A DNA stretch of 64,000 bases from Alphaproteobacteria bacterium HGW-Alphaproteobacteria-1 (GCA_002842985.1 PHEQ01000013.1:54039-118038), one strand, 5' to 3'. Counted from the stretch's first letter, positions 1-9,612 are shown. Translations and numbers: made by a program. Notes: a model not told the origin generated them from the sequence alone.

Positions 1-606
1 AGCCTTGCCAATGCCACCGATAGCGCCGCCTCGCGCGCCTTTGAGCGGCTGTTGCGGCGGCTTGGCCTTCCGGTGGTGCTCGGCCCCGAGATCGCGGGTT
101 TCGTGCAGCCGCGCGGGCCAGTGCGGGCCGCCGATTACGCCAATCGCCCGGTGCCGGTCAAGGTGGGCACCGGGGCGGTGGATCGCGTCGAGGCGCTGCG
201 CCTTGTGCGTGGCATGACCGAGGCGCATTATGCCCGTCTCGCGCCTTACGTGGCGGCGCTTCCGCCGGGCTCGCCGCTGAATGTGAACACCGCCCCGGCC
301 GAGATTCTGGCCGCCGTGCTGCCCGCCGCAAACCCCGCCAATATCGCGCGGCTGCTGGACGAGCGCGCCCGCGCGCCCTTCACCAGCCCCGCCGATTTCG
401 CGGCCCGCGCCGAGCGCCTCATCCACCCGCGCGTGATTGCGCAGGCCGAGGCACCGGCGGGCGGTTTCGCCACCCGCACCCGCTGGTTCGAGGCGCGCGT
501 CGATCTGGTGCTTGACGGGCGGGTGCAAAGCCGCATCCTGACGCTGGAACGCGTGCCCCTCGATGGGGCGGTCACAATCGCTCACCGCCGGATGATCCTG
601 CCATGA
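1..606 (+). CDS. gspK: Type II secretion minor pseudopilin GspK (5' truncated)
   Basis: C-terminal ~201 residues of GspK, the large minor pseudopilin that caps the periplasmic pseudopilus of the type II secretion system. The frame is open to the left edge, so the N-terminal prepilin peptide and first helix are missing. The family signature is the helix-hairpin-helix-like stretch around LNVNTAP (about residue 93 of the visible part), followed by an ADF-containing repeat and a C-terminal beta region ending in RMILP. The stop codon overlaps the gspL start (ATGA), so the genes are translationally coupled. gspG-J presumably lie to the left of the window. Confidence 0.9.
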   Translation, partial: SLANATDSAASRAFERLLRRLGLPVVLGPEIAGFVQPRGPVRAADYANRPVPVKVGTGAVDRVEALRLVRGMTEAHYARLAPYVAALPPGSPLNVNTAPAEILAAVLPAANPANIARLLDERARAPFTSPADFAARAERLIHPRVIAQAEAPAGGFATRTRWFEARVDLVLDGRVQSRILTLERVPLDGAVTIAHRRMILP

Positions 607-1781
607 CCCTGCCTTTCCGCCGCAAGGCCCGCCCCGAGACGGCCCTTGTCCTGCATGACCTGCTTAGTGATGCGCCCCTGCCGGAGCGGGCTTTCGTCTT
701 GCGGGTGCCGGGGACCGAAGCGCCGATCCTGCCGCTCGATCTGCCGCCGGGCCTCAAGGGCGTGGCGCGCGAGCGTGTGGCGCGGCGCCAGGTGCGCGAT
801 GCGATCGGGGCCGGACCCGAGATGCGCCCCGCCCGGCTCGGTCCCGTGCCCGATGGCTGGCGGCGTATGCTGGTGGTGGAGACGAAGGCGCGCATGGCCT
901 GGGCTGCGCGGGTGGCCGGAACCGCCTGCCGCGCGGTGCTGCCCGATTACCTGTGCCTGCCCGCCGCGCCGGGGCTTTGGGTGATCGAGACCGGGGACAG
1001 GGGCGTGTGCGCCCGCCTTGGTCCCGAGGACGGGTTTGCCGCCGAGCCTGATCTGGCACTGCCGCTTCTGGAAGAGGCGGGCAGGGCCGCGCCGCCGCGC
1101 GCGGTGTTGCGGCTTGGTCCGCCGCTTGATGCCCTCGACGACTGGCTGACGGCGCAAGGCTGGCCTGTTGCGGCGACACCCGAGGCGCTTGCGCCGGATC
1201 TGGCGCCTGCCCGCTTTGCCCATGGCGAACTGGCGCTCGATCTTGCACGCGACCCCGAGGCCGAGCGCATGGCGATGCGGCGCAACCTTGGGCAAATTGC
1301 CGCCGCGCTGGTGCTCGCGCTGACGGGCTTTGGCCTCTGGGCGGCCTCGGTGCAGATCGAGACCGACCGGCTTGCTGCGCAGGGGCTTGCCTACCGGCTC
1401 AATGCCGAGCGGCTGGCGCGCGCCGGGCTGATCCCTTCGGGGCCGGTTCTCGATCTCCGCGCGCAGGTCGGCGTGGCGCTCGAGCGCGCCGCCGCACGCG
1501 CGACGCAGACCACCGCCGAGCCGCGCCCGCTCGAGGCGCTGCGCCTGGCGGGGGAGGTTCTGGCCGGGCATGACCTGCGCGTGACGCGGGCGGGCTATCA
1601 GCCTGGTGCGGGGCTGGTGATCGACCTTGAGATCGGCGATTTCGCGGCGCTCGATGCGTTGATGGCCGCCCTTGGCGCCGCCGGGTCCGAGGCGCGCGTG
1701 ACGCAATCGGTGGCGCGCGAGGGGGCCGGGGTCGAGGCGGTGCTGGCGCTGGCCGCAACTGTGCCGGGGGCAGGGCAATGA
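603..1781 (+). CDS. gspL: Type II secretion inner-membrane platform protein GspL
   Basis: 392-residue GspL. It has an actin-like cytoplasmic domain (about residues 1-220) that would dock the ATPase GspE, one membrane helix at about residues 232-248 (IAAALVLALTGFGLWAA), and a periplasmic ferredoxin-like C-terminus rich in Ala/Arg helices. Identity rests on length, this topology and the position between gspK and gspM; the sequence itself diverges from the enterobacterial protein. It overlaps gspK and gspM by 4 bases each (ATGA), so K-L-M form one coupled unit. The start is fixed by the gspK overlap. Confidence 0.85.
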   Translation: MTLPFRRKARPETALVLHDLLSDAPLPERAFVLRVPGTEAPILPLDLPPGLKGVARERVARRQVRDAIGAGPEMRPARLGPVPDGWRRMLVVETKARMAWAARVAGTACRAVLPDYLCLPAAPGLWVIETGDRGVCARLGPEDGFAAEPDLALPLLEEAGRAAPPRAVLRLGPPLDALDDWLTAQGWPVAATPEALAPDLAPARFAHGELALDLARDPEAERMAMRRNLGQIAAALVLALTGFGLWAASVQIETDRLAAQGLAYRLNAERLARAGLIPSGPVLDLRAQVGVALERAAARATQTTAEPRPLEALRLAGEVLAGHDLRVTRAGYQPGAGLVIDLEIGDFAALDALMAALGAAGSEARVTQSVAREGAGVEAVLALAATVPGAGQ

Positions 1782-2287
1782 GCGCGCTTTTCGACCGTCT
1801 CGCCGGGTTGCTGCTGGAGCTGAGCCGCCGCGAGCGTCTGGCGTTGCTGGCGCTTCTTGTCATTGCTCTGCCGCTTTTGCTGGTGCAAGCCGTGGCCTTG
1901 CCGATGCTGGAGCGCAAATCGGCGGCGCGCGCGGCGCTGGCCGAAGCGCGCATGACCGAACTTTGGGTGGCCGAACAGGCGCTTGCCCATGCGCATCTTG
2001 CGCGCGACGCGGGCACGTCCCAGGCACGCGCCACCACCGCCATCGGCATCAGCGGGATCGAGGCGGGGCTCCGCGCGGCGGGGCTGCGCGAGGCGGTGAC
2101 AGAACTGGCCAACAGCGGCGATGGCGGCATCACCCTGCGCTTTGACGCGGTGCGCTTTACCATGCTGGCAGAATGGCTGATGGCGCAGAGCCCGGTCTGG
2201 GGCTACGATCTGGCCGGGTTCGCCTTCGAGCGCGGCGCGCGCGAGGATGTGGTCGCGGCAGATCTGCGGCTGGTGCCCGCGTGGTAG
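1778..2287 (+). CDS. gspM: Type II secretion protein GspM
   Basis: 169-residue bitopic protein. A short cytoplasmic N-terminus is followed by a membrane helix at about residues 22-42 (LALLALLVIALPLLLVQAVAL), then a periplasmic helix-rich and ferredoxin-like domain. This is the standard GspM topology; GspM pairs with GspL in the inner-membrane platform. It starts inside the gspL stop codon. Assignment is from position, length and topology, because GspM proteins are poorly conserved. It ends the first T2SS transcription block and is followed by a bidirectional hairpin facing a convergent gene. Confidence 0.8.
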   Translation: MSALFDRLAGLLLELSRRERLALLALLVIALPLLLVQAVALPMLERKSAARAALAEARMTELWVAEQALAHAHLARDAGTSQARATTAIGISGIEAGLRAAGLREAVTELANSGDGGITLRFDAVRFTMLAEWLMAQSPVWGYDLAGFAFERGAREDVVAADLRLVPAW

Positions 2288-2309
2288 ATTCCTGACGCGA
2301 TTTCGAACC

Positions 2310-2331
2310 GAAAAAGTCTATCGACTTTTTC
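2310..2331. terminator. Bidirectional hairpin between gspM and lipoprotein gene
   Basis: A perfect 9-bp inverted repeat, GAAAAAGTC / GACTTTTTC, with a TATC loop. Its A5/T5 content gives a U-rich run on either strand. It sits 22 bases after the gspM stop and 15 bases beyond the stop of the convergent lipoprotein gene, which is the expected place for a terminator shared by both. Confidence 0.7.
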
Positions 2332-2346
2332 TGAAATTGCTTTGTA

Positions 2347-2850
2347 TCAACCCCGCCGAAGGCTGCCCGCGATTTCGTCGCGGCGGCTCTGCATCGCGCC
2401 CAACGGGTCAAGCGACGGGTCGAGCCGCAGCATCTCGGCGAGGGCCGCCTCGGCGCGACGCAGCTTGTCGGGCGCGGCGCGGCCTGCGCGCATGTCAGCC
2501 AACGCACTTTCGTGCAGCGCCGTGCCCTCTACCGCGAGCGCCGCCGCGCGGTTGCTGCCCGATTGCCCGCGCGCCACGGCCCCGGCGACCGCCGCCGCCT
2601 CGTCATGGCGATCTGCGCGCAACAGCGCATGGGCATATTCAAGCCGCAGACGCGGCTCCAGCGGGCCCGCCGAAGGCATGAGCGCAGCGTAGTTGCGCAC
2701 CGCGAGATCGTAATTCCCGTCCTCCAACGCCTTGCGGGCGCCGTCATATTTTCTTTGAAAATCAGCGCCCTGACTGATCGCTCCCGGCTCGCAAGCGGCA
2801 AGAGCCAACATGCTCAGCCCAAGAGCCACACCTCTTTTCAATCCAATCAT
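2347..2850 (-). CDS. TPR-like lipoprotein inside the T2SS cluster
   Basis: 167 residues from the ATG chosen here. An earlier in-frame start would place extra residues before an otherwise ideal lipoprotein signal: MIGLKRGVALGLSMLALAAC, with lipobox LAAC at about residues 17-20. The mature part is helical with tetratricopeptide-like repeats (YDGARKALEDGNYDLAVRNYAAL; LEYAHALLRADRHDEAAAVAG). I do not recognise a named family. Its place between gspM and gspD, on the opposite strand, suggests a periplasmic or outer-membrane accessory such as a secretin-assembly factor, but that is inference from context only. Confidence 0.75.
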   Translation of the reverse strand: MIGLKRGVALGLSMLALAACEPGAISQGADFQRKYDGARKALEDGNYDLAVRNYAALMPSAGPLEPRLRLEYAHALLRADRHDEAAAVAGAVARGQSGSNRAAALAVEGTALHESALADMRAGRAAPDKLRRAEAALAEMLRLDPSLDPLGAMQSRRDEIAGSLRRG

Positions 2851-3036
2851 GAAATTCGCCTGTCCGATCCTTCCGGCGCAGCCTATCACGCCTTCGTGAG
2901 GGCTGCCCATGGAAAAAGCGCACCTGCCAGCGCTTCGGTTTCCCGTGGCATGGACGGGAAGGATCGGTTATCCTCACACATACGTGAAGTCCTTGTGATC
3001 ATCCCATTTGCGGCAACCGATTTGCGAAAGGCCCCC

Positions 3037-4980
3037 ATGACGCTCCACCGGTTTTTCTCCGTGCTCGTCGCTCTCTGGCTTCTTTTGCCCATGCCCGGCG
3101 CGGCGCAGGTCTCGCTCGATCTGCGCGACGCGAGCCTGCGGGATTTCGTGCAGATCGTGGCGCAATCGACCGGGCGCAACTTCATCCTGGATGACCGCGT
3201 GCAGGGCTCGGTCACGGTGGTAGCACCCAATGCCGTGTCCCCGGCGGCGATTTATGAGATTTTCCTCAACGTGCTGGAGTTGAACCGCCTCACCATCGTC
3301 GAGGGCACCGAGACCGACCGGATCGTGCCGCTTGACGTGGCGCGCGAGCTTGCCCCCGGTGACGCGCGCGCGCGGCGCGGCGGCGATTTCGAGACCCGCG
3401 TCATCACGTTGCGCAACAGCCCTGTGGAAGAGGTGGCCGAGGTGATCCGCCCGCTTCTGCCCGGCGAGGCGGTGCTCTCGACCGTGCCCGAGGCGGGGTT
3501 GATGATCCTGTCGGACCGGCGCGAGAACTTTCAGCGCATCGTGCAGCTTGTGGACCGGCTCGACACGCCGTCGCGCAATGCCATCGAGACCATCCCGTTG
3601 CGCAGCGGCAAGGCGTCGGAAATGCTCGGCGTGATCAACGCGCTGTCCATCGCGCCGCCGGGCGCGAGCCTCTCGGCCGATCCGCGCTCCAACGCGCTCA
3701 TCGTCTCGGGCACACCCGAATTCCGCGACCGCGTGCGCAATGTGGTGGCCGAGTTGGACAAACCGCAACGCAGCATCGCCACCGAAGTGGTGCGCCTCAA
3801 CTATGCCGATGCCTCCGACATGGCCGAGGTGATCCGCCAGAGTTTTGGCGGTGGCGGCGGCACGGCAGAGGGGGCCGTGACCTCGTCCGAGGGGATCACG
3901 GTGGTGGCCGAGACTTCGCAGAATGCGCTGATTGTCACCGCTCCGACCGACCGGATCAATGCGATCGTCTCGGCGGTGCGCGGGCTTGATCAGAGACCCG
4001 ATCAAGTGTTGATCGAGGCGGTGATCTTCGAGCTGTCGGTCGAAAATTTCTCGGATCTGTCGTTTCAGTTCGGTGGCGTCATCCAGGATGCGACGGTGGG
4101 CGGGGTGGAATTCGCCATACCGGGACGTCCCACGCTCACCAGTCTCGTCACCTCTGTGCTTGCGGGCAATCAGCCTACGGGAGGCGGCACCGGCGGAAGC
4201 ATCGCGGCATTCGATCGCTCCAACGGGTTTGGTGGGTTCATCGCGGCGCTGGCTTCCAAGAACTCCACTCGTCTGCTCTCGACGCCTTCGATCCTCACGC
4301 TCAACAACCGCGAAGCCGAGATCATCGTCGCGCAGAATGTGCCCTTCGTCACCGGCAGCTTTGCCACCGTGGGTGACAGCGCCGTGCCGAACCAGCCGTT
4401 CCAGACCATCCAGCGGCAGGATGTCGGCCTGACCCTGCGCGTGACGCCGCAGATCACCCGCGACAAGACCGTGCGCATGGAGTTGCGACAGGAAGTGTCG
4501 AACCTGACCAATTCCGCCTCTGCCGCCGGCGGCGAGATCACCTCCAAGCGCGAGCTTTCGACCAACGTGCTGGTGCGCGACGGGCATGTGATCATGCTGG
4601 GGGGCCTTCTGGAAAACGGCTCGGGGGCGATAAATCAACGGGTGCCGGGGCTGAGCGAATTGCCGCTTCTGGGGCGGCTTTTCAAGGGGCGCTCGACCTC
4701 GCAGAACCAGCGCATCCTGCTTGTGATGCTGCGCCCGCGTATTCTGTCCAGCGATGCGGAGGCCGCGCGCGAGACGCGCCGCCTTGCGCAGGAGGCGCGC
4801 CGCGCCTCCGCGCTCATCGCGCCGCCCGATGACGGCACCTGGCCGCGACAGCCCGATCAGGCCCTGCCCTTCGACGGGGTCAACCTCAACCAGCCGTTCG
4901 ATGCCGGGTTCATCGACCCGGCAGCGCGGGCGCGGCGGCTGCCGCCCTTGCCCTCGCGGCTGACCTTCGCGGATCGCTAG
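3037..4980 (+). CDS. gspD: Type II secretion outer-membrane secretin GspD
   Basis: 647-residue secretin that forms the outer-membrane channel. The start is the ATG that gives a clean signal peptide (MTLHRFFSVLVALWLLLPMP, cleavage after GAA). Next come the N0 domain (SLDLRDASLRDFVQIVAQSTGRNF), N1-N3 repeats (about residues 95-330, including NALIV motifs) and the secretin beta-barrel domain, with VPFVTGSF and the late VRDGHVIMLGGLLE signature at about residue 515-530. The tail after LLVMLRPRIL is about 80 residues of Pro/Arg-rich sequence. gspE begins 3 bases after its stop. It is the first gene of a D-E-F block, divergent from the lipoprotein gene. Confidence 0.96.
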   Translation: MTLHRFFSVLVALWLLLPMPGAAQVSLDLRDASLRDFVQIVAQSTGRNFILDDRVQGSVTVVAPNAVSPAAIYEIFLNVLELNRLTIVEGTETDRIVPLDVARELAPGDARARRGGDFETRVITLRNSPVEEVAEVIRPLLPGEAVLSTVPEAGLMILSDRRENFQRIVQLVDRLDTPSRNAIETIPLRSGKASEMLGVINALSIAPPGASLSADPRSNALIVSGTPEFRDRVRNVVAELDKPQRSIATEVVRLNYADASDMAEVIRQSFGGGGGTAEGAVTSSEGITVVAETSQNALIVTAPTDRINAIVSAVRGLDQRPDQVLIEAVIFELSVENFSDLSFQFGGVIQDATVGGVEFAIPGRPTLTSLVTSVLAGNQPTGGGTGGSIAAFDRSNGFGGFIAALASKNSTRLLSTPSILTLNNREAEIIVAQNVPFVTGSFATVGDSAVPNQPFQTIQRQDVGLTLRVTPQITRDKTVRMELRQEVSNLTNSASAAGGEITSKRELSTNVLVRDGHVIMLGGLLENGSGAINQRVPGLSELPLLGRLFKGRSTSQNQRILLVMLRPRILSSDAEAARETRRLAQEARRASALIAPPDDGTWPRQPDQALPFDGVNLNQPFDAGFIDPAARARRLPPLPSRLTFADR

Positions 4981-4983
4981 GCC

Positions 4984-6432
4984 ATGGCGCCGCCGCTCTT
5001 GCCCTTTGCGTTTGCGCGCGACATGCAGGTTCTGATCGAGGGCGCGCGGCTTGTGGTGGGGCCGGGGGCGGGGGCACTCGGGTTGCGCGAGGCACGGCGC
5101 CGCGCCGGGGGCGCGCTGGCGCTCGAGCGGCTTGAGGCAGAGGCGTTCGAGACGCGCCTTTCCGCGCTTTACCGCGACGACGGCACCGAGGCGGGTGAGG
5201 ACGGGCTGGCCTTCGATCTGGAGGAGGGGGGCACGGGGCAGGGGCCGCGCGACCTCTTGGAGGCCGACGAGGAGGCCCCGGTCATCCAGCTTGTGAACCA
5301 GCTTCTGCGCCGCGCGGTGCGCGCCAGCGCCTCGGATCTGCATGTCGAGCCGCACGAGGCGGGGTTGCGCGCGCGGATGCGGGTGGACGGGATGCTCCAG
5401 ACCGTGCTCGACCGGCGCGACGTGCCGGTGCGCCGCGTCGTATCGCGGCTCAAGGTCATGGCGGGGCTGGATATTTCCGAGACCCGCCTGCCGCAGGACG
5501 GCCATATCGCGCTGCGCCTTGGCGGGCGGGCCATCGACGTGCGTGTGTCCACTCTTCCCGGCAATTACGGCGAGCGGGTGGTGATGCGGCTGCTTGATCG
5601 CTCGGGCGGCCTCATGCCGCTGGAGCAGCTTGGCCTGCGCGCCGATCAGGAGGCGATCCTGACCCGCATGGCCGAGCGACCCAACGGCATCATCCTGGCT
5701 ACCGGGCCGACCGGCTCGGGCAAGACGACGACGCTCTATTCCCTGCTGCAATTGGCCAATGACGAGGTGCGCAACATCCTCACCGCCGAGGACCCGATCG
5801 AATACGATCTTCCCGGCATCAGCCAGACCCAGATCAATTCCGAGATCGGCATGACCTTTGCCGCCGGCCTGCGCGCGGCGCTGCGGCAGGACCCCGACAT
5901 CATCCTTGTGGGCGAGATCCGCGACAAGGAGACCGCGAGCATCGCCGCGCAGGCTTCGCTCACCGGGCATCTGGTGTTTTCCTCGCTGCATGCCAATGGC
6001 TCGGTCGGTGCGGTGGTGCGGCTGCGCGATCTGGGACTCGACGATTTCCTGATCGCCGCGACGTTGCGCGGGGTGATCGCGCAGCGCCTCCTGCGCAAGC
6101 TTTGTCTGGAATGCCGCGAGAGCGTCGCGCCCGATCCCGAGACCGCGCGCCACTTCACCGCCGCCGGTCTGCCCGTGCCCGAGCGCCACCATGTTGCCAA
6201 AGGCTGCGACACCTGTAACGGCACCGGCTATGCGGGCCGCGTCGGCGTGTTCGAGATCCTCGAAGTGTCCGAGGATTTGCGCGCGGCCATCGACGCCGGT
6301 CAATCCGAGACCGAGATGAAACGCGTGGCGCTGCCGCCCGAGCAGACGCTTTTCGGGCAGGCGCTGCATCAGGTCGCCGCCGGGCGCACCAGTCTGGCCG
6401 AGGCGCTGCGGGTGGTGGGTGACGCCCTGTGA
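4984..6432 (+). CDS. gspE: Type II secretion ATPase GspE
   Basis: 482-residue cytoplasmic ATPase that powers pseudopilus assembly. Visible motifs: Walker A GPTGSGKTT (about 240-248), Asp box EDPIEYD, Walker B DPDIILVGEIRD (about 300), His box TGHLVFSSLHAN, and a C-terminal zinc module with two Cys pairs, CLEC (about 374) and CDTC (about 408), as in T2SS and type IV pilus ATPases. The N-terminal N1E region is short. Its stop overlaps the GTG start of gspF, so the two are coupled. Confidence 0.96.
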   Translation: MAPPLLPFAFARDMQVLIEGARLVVGPGAGALGLREARRRAGGALALERLEAEAFETRLSALYRDDGTEAGEDGLAFDLEEGGTGQGPRDLLEADEEAPVIQLVNQLLRRAVRASASDLHVEPHEAGLRARMRVDGMLQTVLDRRDVPVRRVVSRLKVMAGLDISETRLPQDGHIALRLGGRAIDVRVSTLPGNYGERVVMRLLDRSGGLMPLEQLGLRADQEAILTRMAERPNGIILATGPTGSGKTTTLYSLLQLANDEVRNILTAEDPIEYDLPGISQTQINSEIGMTFAAGLRAALRQDPDIILVGEIRDKETASIAAQASLTGHLVFSSLHANGSVGAVVRLRDLGLDDFLIAATLRGVIAQRLLRKLCLECRESVAPDPETARHFTAAGLPVPERHHVAKGCDTCNGTGYAGRVGVFEILEVSEDLRAAIDAGQSETEMKRVALPPEQTLFGQALHQVAAGRTSLAEALRVVGDAL

Positions 6433-7637
6433 GGGCCTTTGCCTACACCGCCTTCACCGCGACTGGCGCGCGCAAACGCGGCACGCTGGTGGCCGAATCC
6501 GAGGCGCAGGCTGCCGATATCCTGCGCGGTCAGGGTCTTTTCGCCGAGGCGATCACGCCCCGGCGCACGACCGCGCGGCGCAGCGGTCTGAGCCGCCGAA
6601 CGCGGCTCAACGCCGATATGCGCGCGGTCTTCACGCGGCAGATGGCGGTGCTCATGTCCTCGGACCTGACCGCCGAAACCGCGCTTGAGACGATCCGCGC
6701 CTCGGGCACCGCCCCGGTGATCGAGGCGGCGGCAGCAGAGGCCAAGGCGGCGTTAATGGACGGTCAGCCGCTCTCGACGGCGCTCGAGATGGCCGGGGCC
6801 GGTTTCCCGCGCTTCTACATTGCGGCGGTGCGGGCGGGCGAAGGATCGGGCGATGTGGCCGCCGTGTTCGAGGGGTTGGCCGACTATCTCGAATCGGTGG
6901 GCGCGGATCGTGCGCAACTGGCCACGGCGCTCATCTACCCGGCCTTCGTCGCGGCGGTCTCGCTTCTGGTGGCGGGGATCCTGATGGTCAATGTCGCCCC
7001 CGAGATCGCCGCCATGTTCGCCGTCACGGGCCGCCCGCTGCCGCCGCTCACGCAATTTGTCATGGCGATCAGCGATTTCGTGCAGGCCAACGCGCTTGCG
7101 CTTGGCCTTGGGACGGCGGGGCTGAGCCTTGGGGTGGTGTTCGCGCTGCGGGTTCCCGCGATCCGTGACCGTTGGCACGGGCTCGCGCTGCGCCTGCCGG
7201 TGGTGGGGCGGCTCATGCGGCTGTCGGCGGCGGCGCAATACCTGCGCACACTGGCGCTGGTGATTTCCAGCCGTCAGGCGGTGGTCGACGCCGCCGCCTC
7301 GGCGGGCGAGGTTCTGGTCATCCGCCGCTTCCGCGCCGAGGCCGAGGACCTGGCCGAGGCGGTGCGGCGCGGCGAGAGCCTGAGCCAGGGCCTGACGCGG
7401 ATGAGCCTGGTGCCGCCGGTCTGTCGGCAACTTATCGCCGCGGGCGAGCAATCGGCGCGGCTCGGGCGGATGACCGAGCGCGCGGCGGTGCTGGTGGAAA
7501 GCTGGCTGACGAACGAGCGCAAGCGGGTCTCGGCCCTCATCGACCCGCTCTTGATGCTGGTGGTCGGGGCGATGGTGCTGGTGATCGTGCTGGCGATCCT
7601 CTTGCCGATCTTCGATCTGCAGGCGGCGGTTGGCTAA
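6429..7637 (+). CDS. gspF: Type II secretion inner-membrane protein GspF
   Basis: 402-residue polytopic platform protein with two repeated GspF domains (about residues 68-190 and 270-392) and three membrane helices (about 167-190, 218-240 and 370-392). The first ~60 residues carry the typical start [17 protein letters not shown]. The start is GTG within the gspE stop (GTGA), which the conserved N-terminus supports. This is the last T2SS gene in the window; gspC, gspN and the prepilin peptidase are not seen. Confidence 0.95.
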   Translation: MRAFAYTAFTATGARKRGTLVAESEAQAADILRGQGLFAEAITPRRTTARRSGLSRRTRLNADMRAVFTRQMAVLMSSDLTAETALETIRASGTAPVIEAAAAEAKAALMDGQPLSTALEMAGAGFPRFYIAAVRAGEGSGDVAAVFEGLADYLESVGADRAQLATALIYPAFVAAVSLLVAGILMVNVAPEIAAMFAVTGRPLPPLTQFVMAISDFVQANALALGLGTAGLSLGVVFALRVPAIRDRWHGLALRLPVVGRLMRLSAAAQYLRTLALVISSRQAVVDAAASAGEVLVIRRFRAEAEDLAEAVRRGESLSQGLTRMSLVPPVCRQLIAAGEQSARLGRMTERAAVLVESWLTNERKRVSALIDPLLMLVVGAMVLVIVLAILLPIFDLQAAVG

Positions 7638-7645
7638 CCGGGCGT

Positions 7646-7675
7646 TGCGGGCGCGCGCGCAGGTGCGGTATAAGG
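7646..7675 (+). promoter_or_regulatory. Candidate sigma-70-type promoter for proA
   Basis: TTGCGG and TATAAG separated by 18 bases, lying between the gspF stop and the proA start; the downstream box ends 26 bases before the ATG. Matches to the sigma-70 consensus are good at the -10 and fair at the -35. Seen by eye only. Confidence 0.4.
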
Positions 7676-7701
7676 GGCCCTCAGCAGCGGAAGGCACGCC
7701 G

Positions 7702-8967
7702 ATGAAGGACCTCACCGACATTCCCGCCGTCATGGCCGAGATGGGCGCGCGCGCCCGCATGGCCGCATCCGAACTGGCGATCGCCACGCCCGAGGCCAAG
7801 CAAACCGCGCTCGAGGCCGCCGCCGATTGCGTCTGGATGCGGCGCGACGACATCCTTGCCGCCAATGCGCAGGACATGGCGGCGGGGCGCGAAAAGGGGC
7901 TGACGCCTGCCATGCTCGACCGGCTGGAGCTTGACGAAAAGCGGCTCTGGGGGATTGTCGAGGGGCTGCGTGCGGTGGCCGCGCAGGACGATCCCGTGGG
8001 CCAGGTCATCGCCGAATGGGACCGGCCCAACGGCCTGCACATCCGCCGTGTGCGCACGCCGCTCGGCGTGATCGGCGTGATCTACGAGAGCCGCCCCAAC
8101 GTCACCGCCGACGCGGGCGCGCTCTGCCTCAAGGCAGGTAATGCGGTGATCCTGCGCGGCGGGTCCGAGAGCTTTCATTCTTCGGGGGCGATCCATGCCT
8201 GCCTTGTCGAGGGGCTGAAATCCGCCGGCCTGCCCGAGGATGCGATCCAGCGCGTGCCCGTGACCGACCGCGCGGCGGTGACGCTCATGCTGGGCATGAC
8301 CGACCATATCGACGTGATCGTGCCGCGCGGCGGCAAGGGCCTTGTGGGCCTCGTGCAGCGCGAGGCGCGGGTGCCGGTCTTTGCCCATCTCGAGGGGATC
8401 GTGCATATCTATCTCGACGCCGAGGCCGAGCCGGAAAAGGCGCTCAAGGTGGTGCTCAACGCCAAAACCCGGCGCACGGGGATTTGCGGCGCCGCCGAAT
8501 GCCTGCTCATTCACCGCGAGATCGCCGATACCATCGGGCAGGGCGTCATCCGGGCGCTGATCGACGCGGGCGTGGAGGTGCGCGGCGACGCCACACTCCA
8601 GTCCATCCCCGGCGTGACGCCCGCCAGAGAAGAGGACTGGGGGCGCGAATATCTTGACAGCATCATCGCGGCAAAGGTGGTCGAGGATATCGACGCCGCC
8701 ATCGCCCATATCCGGCACTATGGCTCGAACCACACCGATTGCATCGTGACCGAGGACGACGCGGCCGTGGCCCGCTTCTTTGCCCGGCTCGACAGCGCGA
8801 TCCTGATGCACAACGCCTCTACCCAGTTCGCCGACGGGGGTGAGTTCGGGATGGGCGCGGAAATCGGCATTGCCACCGGCAAGATGCACGCGCGCGGGCC
8901 CGTGGGGGCCGAGCAACTGACCAGCTTCAAGTATCTGGTGACGGGCGACGGCGCGGTTAGGGACTAG
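7702..8967 (+). CDS. proA: Glutamate-5-semialdehyde dehydrogenase (gamma-glutamyl phosphate reductase)
   Basis: 421 residues, the usual ProA length. It reduces gamma-glutamyl phosphate with NADPH to glutamate semialdehyde, the second step of proline synthesis, in the cytoplasm. The aldehyde-dehydrogenase fold is evident from [20 protein letters not shown], the LRGGSE loop and the catalytic Cys262 in [11 protein letters not shown]. The start at MKDLTDIP was preferred over an upstream in-frame ATG because conserved sequence begins there and a promoter-like sequence lies between them. proB is not adjacent; the gene follows gspF but probably has its own promoter. Confidence 0.96.
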   Translation: MKDLTDIPAVMAEMGARARMAASELAIATPEAKQTALEAAADCVWMRRDDILAANAQDMAAGREKGLTPAMLDRLELDEKRLWGIVEGLRAVAAQDDPVGQVIAEWDRPNGLHIRRVRTPLGVIGVIYESRPNVTADAGALCLKAGNAVILRGGSESFHSSGAIHACLVEGLKSAGLPEDAIQRVPVTDRAAVTLMLGMTDHIDVIVPRGGKGLVGLVQREARVPVFAHLEGIVHIYLDAEAEPEKALKVVLNAKTRRTGICGAAECLLIHREIADTIGQGVIRALIDAGVEVRGDATLQSIPGVTPAREEDWGREYLDSIIAAKVVEDIDAAIAHIRHYGSNHTDCIVTEDDAAVARFFARLDSAILMHNASTQFADGGEFGMGAEIGIATGKMHARGPVGAEQLTSFKYLVTGDGAVRD

Positions 8968-8997
8968 GGAGAGGACGCAACAGCCGCCAGCTAGTCC
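8961..8997. terminator. Inverted repeat joining the ends of proA and yciB
   Basis: GGACTAG and CTAGTCC form a 7-bp inverted repeat with a 23-base spacer. Each arm contains the stop codon of one of the two convergent genes (TAG of proA, TAG of yciB on the other strand). It could be a shared weak terminator; there is no strong T run, so the role is uncertain. Confidence 0.35.
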
Positions 8998-9599
8998 TTG
9001 GCCGCGTCGTCGGGCGAGGCGTGGTCACGGAACAGGCGGCCTTGGGTCATGAAGAAGACAAAAATCGCGGCCGTCAGGCCGAAGGTCTTGAAATAGACCC
9101 AGATTTCCTCGGATTGCGTGCGCCAGATCGCTTCGTTGAGGACCGCAAGGCCAAAAAAGAACAGCATCAATCGCCGCGTCAGGATCATCCAGCCCCGGTC
9201 GGTCAGCGGCATGACCCCCTCCATCACCGACTGAAGCCAGGATTGCCCGCGCAACAGCCCGACCCCCAGCACCCCGCCGAACAAGAGGTAAATCAGCGTC
9301 GGTTTCATCTTGAAGAAACGCGGATCATTGAACCAGACGGACATCCCGCCGAAGACCACGATCAGCGCCGCCGTGACCACCTGCATCCGGCTCAGATGCC
9401 CGGTCAACCGCCAGAGCAGCCCCATCGCCAGCAGAAACACCGGGATGAACCCGGCGGTGACAACGATGAAGCCCGCGTATTCGGTCCCCGCGATTTCGAA
9501 CGTGCGATCCTTGAGCCAGAGATAGGCCGCGAAAAAGCCGAGGATGGGGCCGAATTCCAGCGCCGGTTTCGCCCATTTCGGGGCAGGGGTCTCGGTCAT
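8991..9599 (-). CDS. yciB: YciB/IspZ-type septation membrane protein
   Basis: 202-residue inner-membrane protein of the YciB (intracellular septation protein A) family. It has five or six hydrophobic helices and family landmarks: GPILGFFAAYLWLKDR near the N-terminus, SVWFNDPRFFKMKPTLIY in the middle (the conserved D-x-x-FIK/MKPT motif), and LNEAIWRTQSEEIWVYFKTFG near the end. The ATG at 9599 is preferred because it is preceded by AAAGGA and starts at MTETPAP; an in-frame start ten codons upstream has no such support. It lies 13 bases downstream of the EamA gene on the same strand. In the family it is linked to envelope integrity and division. Confidence 0.92.
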   Translation of the reverse strand: MTETPAPKWAKPALEFGPILGFFAAYLWLKDRTFEIAGTEYAGFIVVTAGFIPVFLLAMGLLWRLTGHLSRMQVVTAALIVVFGGMSVWFNDPRFFKMKPTLIYLLFGGVLGVGLLRGQSWLQSVMEGVMPLTDRGWMILTRRLMLFFFGLAVLNEAIWRTQSEEIWVYFKTFGLTAAIFVFFMTQGRLFRDHASPDDAAKD

Positions 9600-9612
9600 G
9601 CGATGTCCTTTC

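Noticed and set aside
2974..6369. A 1131-codon open frame antisense to gspD and gspE
   Set aside because: Composition is Arg/His/Gln/Gly-rich with no domain; it mirrors the third-position GC bias of the two clear genes on the other strand.
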